Source of the DNA: Emmonsiellopsis sp. PD_33
Taxonomy: Eukaryota > Ascomycota > Eurotiomycetes > Onygenales > Ajellomycetaceae
NCBI GenBank assembly: GCA_032988165.1
Contig: JANTQF010000439.1
Span: forward strand, 1-25,460
Length of the DNA: 25,460 bases
Direction: 5' to 3'
The notes under the pieces were generated by a model. That model had not been told where the DNA came from. It saw only the letters and a program-made list of their open reading frames with translations, and ran no database searches. Below are positions 19,408 to 25,460 of this stretch, one piece after another. The position numbers and the translations under genes were made by a program. Position 1 is the stretch's first letter. Each line of letters starts with the position of its first letter.

Positions 19408-21060
19408 CTACAAAATCCACACCCCAACCTCCCACCACCTCTCCCCCCTCCACAACCGAAACCACTTCGCGCCCCAAAGCCACCACCACCTCTCCCCTTC
19501 CACCCTCCCAAACCCCAAACCCCTCACCAAACTAACCGGCACCGGCTCAACCAGCCACATCCCACCCTTCGCAAAATCATCCGCCCCCAACAGGCCCGTA
19601 AAAAACGCCACTGCCAACGCAAACAACAAATTCGTCAACCGACGCAACCACCGCGGCGGTTGGAAGGGGAGGCGCGGGATGACATGTTCCGCGACGAGAG
19701 TCTGGAACAGGATGGCGGGAACTTGGAGGATGAAGAGTAAGAAGACGTGGGTGGGGTTGGTGGAGGGAACCTGGGTGTAGGAGCCTGTGGCATGTACGAG
19801 GCCGCTGATGGCGAATGTGGTGGTTAGGTGGATTGTTCGTTTTATTAGCGGCTTGCGGAGTGGGTGGGGGAGGTGGGCGGTGAGCCAGATTCCTGGTTGC
19901 GTGAAAGTAAAGCGGAAGAGTTGGTGCCATGATTGGCCCCAGAAGCCCTGCAGGCCGTGGTCGAGGGTGGCGGAGAAGGGGCCGAAGGTGGGCGGGTACA
20001 TCCATGGTGCTTCGATGGGGGTCAGGGTCCAGGTGCGGATGGAGGGGATGTAGGTTGATATGAGGATGGTGAGTAGAGTCATGGCGGACGATTGGAAGCT
20101 TACTGCTGCCGTGACGGCGAGAGCGGTGACTAGGACGCGGTAGGCTTGTGTGGCGGTGTTGGTGAATGTTCCGAGGGAGTTCAGGGGTGGAGGCGGTGGA
20201 GTAGTGACAACGCCCCAGAAGTAGGGGTCAATCTTTACCAATACTCTGAGGATATCTAAGGCCATGTAGCCAACAGCCACTTGGGAAATAATGGCTCGGG
20301 TGAATGCATATGTATCTGCCGGGTTCGTTACTTCAGGCTTGCTGACACCACGCAAGGAGCGATCGAGTTGTTTAGATACCGGCCCCGGGAATTTTGGAGC
20401 TGTGTGAATGCGCCAGTTCCAACCAGCTCCCCGTAAATTTTGTGTGAGGTCCATAACCCAAGATAAACGATGTGAAAACGTGTCGGGATATGACTGCCAT
20501 CTCAAAGTAAATATCTCTTGAGTCTTTCCAGGTGCTGATTGTGAGGTTGTCGTGGCTTCCGCTGCCTGATCCAGTGCACTTCTAAGCTTCAGGGAGTTAT
20601 CCGATGTCCCATTGTTTTCAAGCGCAACCACAGATGTTTTCGTGATTGGTCGACTGCCACCTGGGACTTCTTCAATACGTTGGAAAATAGTCGATCTTTC
20701 AATCCGTTTGAAGTCCCGCTGGGGGTTATTGAACACTAACAATGAAGCACTCAAAACTATTTGGTAAGTAAACATCACCCCAATCATGTTTCCCGTCCCT
20801 CCACTCTGCATTCGAACACGCGAGATATTTAAAATGCTCAGGTAGGATATGTAGCCGAACGACAGATAATTGATAAATTTGAGAGGTCCGTTGCGAGGAA
20901 TTTTGATGAGGAGTGTTAAGATAAGAATGAAAATAGGACCAAAGTCGTGCGGGAAAATGAAAGGTGATATTTGTCCATCACCAAGAGCTTGATCAAATCT
21001 ACTCTGAAGAGCACTCACGAAAGCCTCATACGGCTGTGGGGGGGCGTTCACCTGGTCCAT
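19408..21060 (-). CDS. Wax synthase domain / MBOAT-like membrane acyltransferase
   Basis: Single exon, 550 aa, ATG at 21060. Several hydrophobic segments are visible: about 40-57 (FGPIFILILTLLIKI), 90-112 (MIGVMFTYQIVLSASLLVF), around 305-330, and 435-460 (HVFLLFILQVPAILF). WGQSWHQLF (His379) and ISGLVHATGSY (His423) match the paired motifs of plant/fungal wax-synthase and MBOAT-type O-acyltransferases, where the second His is the presumed catalytic residue. A 130-residue soluble part after the first hydrophobic cluster contains WQSYPDTFSHRLSWVMDLTQ and GWNWRIH, also usual in fungal members. The C-terminus is unusually Trp-rich. The substrate is unknown: members act on fatty alcohols, sterols or secondary-metabolite hydroxyls. 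No biosynthetic cluster surrounds it, so I would not assign a pathway. Confidence 0.82.
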   Translation of the reverse strand: MDQVNAPPQPYEAFVSALQSRFDQALGDGQISPFIFPHDFGPIFILILTLLIKIPRNGPLKFINYLSFGYISYLSILNISRVRMQSGGTGNMIGVMFTYQIVLSASLLVFNNPQRDFKRIERSTIFQRIEEVPGGSRPITKTSVVALENNGTSDNSLKLRSALDQAAEATTTSQSAPGKTQEIFTLRWQSYPDTFSHRLSWVMDLTQNLRGAGWNWRIHTAPKFPGPVSKQLDRSLRGVSKPEVTNPADTYAFTRAIISQVAVGYMALDILRVLVKIDPYFWGVVTTPPPPPLNSLGTFTNTATQAYRVLVTALAVTAAVSFQSSAMTLLTILISTYIPSIRTWTLTPIEAPWMYPPTFGPFSATLDHGLQGFWGQSWHQLFRFTFTQPGIWLTAHLPHPLRKPLIKRTIHLTTTFAISGLVHATGSYTQVPSTNPTHVFLLFILQVPAILFQTLVAEHVIPRLPFQPPRWLRRLTNLLFALAVAFFTGLLGADDFAKGGMWLVEPVPVSLVRGLGFGRVEGERWWWLWGAKWFRLWRGERWWEVGVWIL

Positions 21061-21781
21061 ATTTCGAGACTATGGGGTGTATTTCGCTCTTTTTGGAAGA
21101 ATAATGTGGCAACCGACTGCTAAGATTCGGCAGTGTCGGGGAAATCACGTCTTTAAATCAACCGGAGCTCAACTGGCAAAAGAAAAGAAAGAAAAGCGCC
21201 ACATTTACAGAGCTGAAGCAGGTTATTCCGCCCCAATTAGCGCGAGCGGATAAGTGGTCAGGATTCATAACAGGACCGAAGACAACTCACGTACTGGGGA
21301 GTGAGAGCCTGGCGCCCGCGGCCCACAGATTCAACACCATTTGGGCATCCATTTCTTCAAAAGCAGTCAGCGTGGGGGATTAACCATTAATTTCCCGGGG
21401 TTGGTTCAGTGAGAGACAGGCTGGATATTCCTGCGGAGAAAGGATCAATCGTGAGTTGGATGTTCTTGTTGAAGTCGAACTACAAGGGTTGAGGAGGAGG
21501 TTGAAATAAGGTTATTTCCACGTGACACCGCGTCATAGCGCGTTCTCCATTCTCCACCAAAAAACAACTCAATGCGACCAGTCGAAAAGTCCGCGTCCTG
21601 GGGGACAGCAATGCTTTTTTGTCACGGATGAGGATGGACTTCTTGCTTCTCCATCGTCTGCACATTCCATTCGGCTACACAAACGCTGCGTCTGGCTAGT
21701 CCCCCTTGTTCCCGAGATCCCTGATCGAGCCCGGCATTCGGGCCCACCCACTGCCAGGGTTCTGGAGCGAAAGCGGGCGAG
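21061..21781. promoter_or_regulatory. Divergent promoter region, MBOAT-like gene / SNF2 gene
   Basis: The 721 bp between divergent ATGs contain a CACGTG box at 21519-21524 and a CCAAT at 21233-21237. A plus-strand frame at 21522-21818 runs over the SNF2 start in another frame and has no domain, so I treat it as chance. The region may include long 5' UTRs. Confidence 0.55.
21519..21524 (+). promoter_or_regulatory. E-box CACGTG upstream of the SNF2 gene (GTCACGTG on minus strand)
   Basis: CACGTGAC begins 263 bp upstream of the SNF2-gene ATG; on the minus strand it reads GTCACGTG and fits RTCACRTG. The flanks TGTCACGTGG are shared with the site at the right edge of the window (25400-25409). A functional role is inference. 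Confidence 0.4.
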
Positions 21782-24737
21782 ATGCAACGGCTCAATGGGA
21801 AACGAAAGGTCGACGTGATAGATCTCACCTCTGACACCAACTCTGGGGCCCATAAATCAGCTAGACCCAATTATGCGGCTTTTGCAAGTCAGCGTTCCGG
21901 GATTGAAGATTCGATTTCTTTTAGCCAAAGCGCAAGTACCCAGCAGGAGGATGACGAAAGAGATGCCGCAGAGCTTGTGGACGCTCTTCAAGCTGCAGAC
22001 GAAGATGCCTTCTCCAGTTTCAGCCTTTATGGTAGTTACCCCGTCTTCATGTTTCCACTGTTACATCTCTAACCTATCGTGAAGGCATCCTCGCCTCAAA
22101 AGTCGTCGGTCTCAGGTATTACACTGGGCGTGCAACCGTGGGGGAGTACGTGGTAGTCAGAAGAGAACCAACCAACCGATATGACCCCAATGCTATCCGG
22201 ATCGACAATGTCATGGGTGCTCAAATAGGCCATCTCCCGCGAACGCTTGCCTGCAAACTGGCGCCGTATATGGTAGGGCTGCCAAGCAATTTAAATGAAT
22301 GCCGCGAGCTAAGTAAGGCATAGGACTCGAGATCTCTTCTTATAGAAGGCATATTATCCAGCGATAACGGCCTTTATGATTGCCCAATCGATCTTAAACT
22401 CTATGGCACGACCCATCCAGTAGATCAGGTGGAGTTAATGACGAGGATGGAACGCGACCGTCTTCCACTCAATTCTATCAAACAAGCTCGACGAGAGAGG
22501 CAAAAACAAGCTGCTGCCAGAGCAAAGGAGGCTGCAAAGGAAGCTGCAAAGCAAGCTTCCATGGGGCCTAGGGGCAAGGGTCAAGAACGGAAGGTCTCGG
22601 AAAACCCGTTGTATTCAAACCTGTCAATGGGAAGCAGGAATGACCCAACGGCGGTAACAGAATCCCTACAGGACATCATTAGTCAAAGTATGAGCTTCAA
22701 TCCAAGAGAAATGGGCCAAGTCGTGGAGAAGTTTGGGTTAGACGAGGAAGAATTAGCTAAAATGCCAATGGCTCCGTGTCCCACAGCCCTCTCCACTGAA
22801 CTACTTCCATATCAGCGACAAGGTCTCGCGTGGATGTTAGAAAAGGAGTCCCCCAGGTTTTCAGGGGCAAACTCCCGAGAAGTTGTGCAGCTCTGGAAGC
22901 GGTCAGGCAATATGTTTAAAAACATTGCCACTAACTTTACCACCTCCACCTTACCTCCTCTTGCCAGCGGCGGGATTCTAGCAGATGACATGGGTTTGGG
23001 TAAAACTATCCAGATCATATCCCTTATTCTAACGGATTCGACTCCCAAAACAAGCACATCTTCCAAAACCACTCTTATCCTATCGCCCCTTGGTGTCATG
23101 AGTAACTGGCGAGATCAGATATCAGCCCATATTCGTCCGGACCATGCCCTTCGAGTTTTGATTTTCCACGGGGCTACGAAGAAAGAAGCCAAGAATCTCG
23201 AAGATTACGATGTCGTTATTAGCACATATACGACCCTTGCTAAGGAGTACGGTCAAACAGAGGGCGAACCTTCCGACTCGATGCCGTCGAAGGGACTATT
23301 CTCAGTTCATTGGCGGCGTGTCGTATTAGACGAAGGCCATACTATTCGAAGTTCCCGGACCAAAGGAGCGCGTGCAGTATATAATGTGAAAGCCGATTCC
23401 CGCTGGTCGCTAACTGGGACGCCCATCGTCAACAACCTAAAGGATCTATACTCCCAAGTGAAATTTTTAAGAATTTCAGGGGGGTTGGATGATCTCGCAG
23501 TTTTTAACAGCGCTCTCATCCGTCCTCTTAATGCTGGCGAACCCCATGCAAGCCTACTATTGCAAGCGTTGATGGGCACCATATGCCTTCGGCGGAGGAA
23601 GGATATGAAGTTCATCAACCTTCGTCTCCCACCGCTTCAATCTCATATTCTCCATGTCAAATTCCTTCCCCAAGAGCAGGAGAAATATGAAATGTTCCAG
23701 TGCGTATTCTGCATATTTATTCCCCAAGTTTTCACACCGGCTAACAGACGTCTAGGTCCGAGGCTCAGGGGGTTCTAATGGAATACCAGGCAAATACTGC
23801 GAATAAGAATGGAACGACAACGTATTCCCATCTCCTAGAGGTCATTCTTCGTCTGCGACAAGTGTGCAATCACTGGAAACTCTGCCAGAACCGCATCAAC
23901 AAGCTCATGGAAATGCTAGAGCAGAACAAAGTCGTTAACCTAACCCCCGAAAATATCAAGGCACTCCAAGCCCTTCTCCAACTCAAAATCGAAAGCCAAG
24001 AAATGTGCGCGATCTGTCTCGACGTCCTTCACGAACCCGTAATTACTCCATGTGCCCACACCTTCGACCGTGGCTGCATTGAACAAGCTATAGAACGGCA
24101 ATATAAATGCCCACTTTGTCGCGCAAAGCTCGAAGAAAAATCCAGCCTCATTTCCCCCGCCGCAAAATTAGGTGAGGACACGAATGAGATCGACGTTGAT
24201 TCAGAAACAACAAGTAGCAAAATCCAAGCCCTCATCAAAATCCTCACGGCGCAGGGTCAGGCATCCGGTACCAAGACGGTTGTCTTCAGTCAATGGACCT
24301 CCTTCCTTGATATCATCCAGCCCCAGCTGACAGCCAATAACATCACCTTCACTCGCATCGATGGCAAAATGAAGTCTGGCCAACGCGATGCTGCGATGAA
24401 CGCGTTAGCCAACGACCCCAATTGCACCGTTCTGTTGGCCAGCTTGAACGTCTGTAGCGTGGGCCTCAATCTCGTTGCGGCAAATCAGGTTATTCTAGCC
24501 GACAGCTGGTGGGCGCCGGCCATTGAGGATCAAGCTGTTGATCGCGTGTATAGGCTGGGACAAACGCGTCCGACGACAATTTGGCGGCTTGTTATGGAAG
24601 ATAGTATTGAGGACCGTGTGTTGGACATACAGAAGCAGAAGCGGACGCTGATGACGACGGCATTTAGAGAGAAGATGGGGAAGAAGGGAGAGGATAAAAG
24701 GGCCAAGCTGTCAGATCTAGAGAAGTTGATTCGGTAG
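21782..24737 (+). CDS. HLTF/Rad5-class HIRAN-SNF2-RING-helicase protein
   Basis: CDS join(21782..22031,22085..22272,22324..23699,23756..24737), 931 aa. Domain order: an N-terminal VIDLT SUMO-interacting-type motif (about 12-17), HIRAN domain (about 83-190, with VVVRREPTNRYDPNAIRI and IGHLP), a coiled Lys/Ala/Arg segment, SNF2 ATPase with motif I ADDMGLGKT (366-374) and motif II DEGH (482-485), RING finger (C689 to C726) between the two ATPase lobes, and helicase C lobe with FSQWTSFLDI, SVGLNL and DQAVDRVYRLGQTRP. This is the architecture of HLTF and Rad5, DNA translocases and ubiquitin ligases of post-replication repair. It is shorter than yeast Rad5 (1169 aa), so it may be the HLTF-like paralogue. 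Introns are 22032-22084, 22273-22323 and 23700-23755; phases fit, the last with donor GTGCGT after CA and acceptor CTAG before G. The RING has Asp709 where the fifth ligand is normally Cys/His. Confidence 0.93.
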
Positions 24738-24970
24738 GCTTTAGCTTGTGCTGAACCTTCCCGCGCCCTAACCCCCCCCGCCTTCCCGGTCTCTTCGTTT
24801 CGTTCACTCTGGTTTACTTTTTTTCTCTTTTTTCATTTGCCCACTGTAATTCAATAACCACTTGTCTGATCGAATATCTCCTTTTCCCAATCTACCTTGT
24901 TGCAACATAATCTTGCTCAATTACATTTTCCCTTCCTATTTCCCCTGGTGGCCTACTACGACTTTCTTTC

Positions 24971-25005
24971 CTATTTCCTATTTCCTATTTCCTATTTCCT
25001 ATTTC
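24971..25005 (+). repeat. CTATTTC heptamer tandem repeat, five copies
   Basis: Five perfect head-to-tail copies of CTATTTC, flanked by degenerate TTTC and CATTC units. It lies in the pyrimidine-rich 3' flank of the SNF2 gene and probably arose by replication slippage. It could vary in copy number between strains. Confidence 0.9.
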
Positions 25006-25400
25006 CATTCCCCGCTTTTGCTCCGTCTCCTCTGACTACAGGGGTAACTACCCCTTTTTATCTCCTTGTAATTTTTTTTCTTGTCCCGTCCCATTCCTAG
25101 ATCCTACCTCTTTCTTTGTGAGTGTGGATATGTATTTTACATCCGCTTTTGTCTCTGTCTATCGTTGTATCTTCACATTTCGTTGCTTAATAATAGAACC
25201 CATAGAGCCCTGCCTAATGTGCATACACTGTCTAGATATATGTGTCTAGCTTCGAACTTCTCTTGCGGAATTGCTTTTCATAATCCCATCTTCTAGTTAC
25301 AGATCCGCACTTGTTCGTTTACCAAAAAAATATTCTCAGTCCAAGTCCAGATGTGCACAGGGGACTTGAGGAGCAGCCATCCATTAGGGCTCAGGGGTAC

Positions 25401-25406
25401 CACGTG
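25401..25406 (+). promoter_or_regulatory. E-box CACGTG near the right edge (GTCACGTG on minus strand)
   Basis: CACGTGAC in the context GTACCACGTGACATCGG. It fits the same RTCACRTG pattern as the sites upstream of LSG1, LTV1 and the SNF2 gene. If it is a promoter element, its target lies to the right of the window. Confidence 0.35.
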
Positions 25407-25460
25407 ACATCGGCTTCTTGATCTCGTCGTCCCCTTCACGGTTCACCACCTCGGTCCTCC

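Larger units (their letters stand above)
24738..25460. other. Intergenic right flank, pyrimidine-rich
   Basis: I see no gene here. The first part is the 3' UTR of the SNF2 gene, strongly T/C-rich on the plus strand, with a short CTATTTC tandem repeat. Open frames at 24897-25296 have low-complexity hydrophobic translations. The last 100 bases become GC-richer and carry a CACGTG site, which suggests the promoter of a gene beyond the edge. Confidence 0.55.

Noticed and set aside
19408..21060. Possible secondary-metabolite gene cluster around the acyltransferase
   Set aside because: All neighbours are housekeeping genes (RIX1, SNF2 helicase); no synthase, P450 or transporter is present in the window.
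22032..23755. Frameshifts breaking the SNF2 gene
   Set aside because: Each frame change coincides with a 51-56 bp GT...AG interval that joins in phase and restores HIRAN or SNF2 family sequence, so these are introns and the gene is intact.
24971..25005. Telomere-like or centromere-like repeat
   Set aside because: Only five copies of CTATTTC occur; this is not the TTAGGG type, and it fits local slippage in a pyrimidine-rich UTR.

Overview
This is a stretch of ordinary nuclear chromosome from a filamentous ascomycete (Pezizomycotina). Eurotiomycetes, possibly Onygenales, is my best guess from the look of the proteins; no marker in the window settles it. The evidence is short spliceosomal introns (51-143 bp) with GT...AG ends and fungal CTNAC-type branch sites, ATG contexts of the CAAA/CACC type, and proteins whose best-recognised relatives are conserved fungal housekeeping proteins. 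I see no rRNA, tRNA, transposon, CRISPR, phage or plasmid feature.

Layout from left to right: (1) a three-exon C2H2 zinc-finger gene of the ZNF511 type on the minus strand (850-1974), divergent from (2) LSG1, the circularly permuted GTPase for cytoplasmic 60S maturation (2521-4593, plus). (3) A small, uncertain cysteine-rich gene on the minus strand (5434-5709), followed by about 1.2 kb without a convincing gene. (4) LTV1, a 40S biogenesis and export factor (6928-8428, plus), with a 23-nt first exon. (5) PGS1, mitochondrial phosphatidylglycerophosphate synthase (8772-10485, minus), divergent across only 270 bp from (6) the NDUFA12-type accessory subunit of complex I (10756-11722, plus), which is cut into seven exons including one of 7 nt. 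(7) YPP1, the TTC7-like TPR adaptor of the plasma-membrane PI4-kinase (12366-16207, minus), whose first exon appears to be only ATG plus one codon, divergent from (8) RIX1, a 60S pre-ribosome processing factor (16616-19043, plus). (9) A wax-synthase/MBOAT-like membrane protein (19408-21060, minus), divergent from (10) a HIRAN-SNF2-RING-helicase protein of the HLTF/Rad5 class (21782-24737, plus).

Functionally, three of the genes (LSG1, LTV1, RIX1) serve ribosome assembly. PGS1 and NDUFA12 serve the mitochondrial inner membrane, and PGS1 and YPP1 both belong to phospholipid or phosphoinositide biology. The genes are monocistronic and arranged as four divergent pairs. An RTCACGTG E-box (Cbf1/CDEI-like) sits upstream of LSG1, LTV1 and the SNF2 gene, and again at the right edge.

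I found no new multi-gene system. What deserves a second look is at gene-structure and motif scale: the micro-exons in NDUFA12 and YPP1, the shared E-box, an Asp in the fifth zinc-ligand position of the RING finger, the compact mitochondrial bidirectional promoter, and the small cysteine-rich orphan. Exon joins were worked out by hand from reading frame, splice signals and family knowledge.
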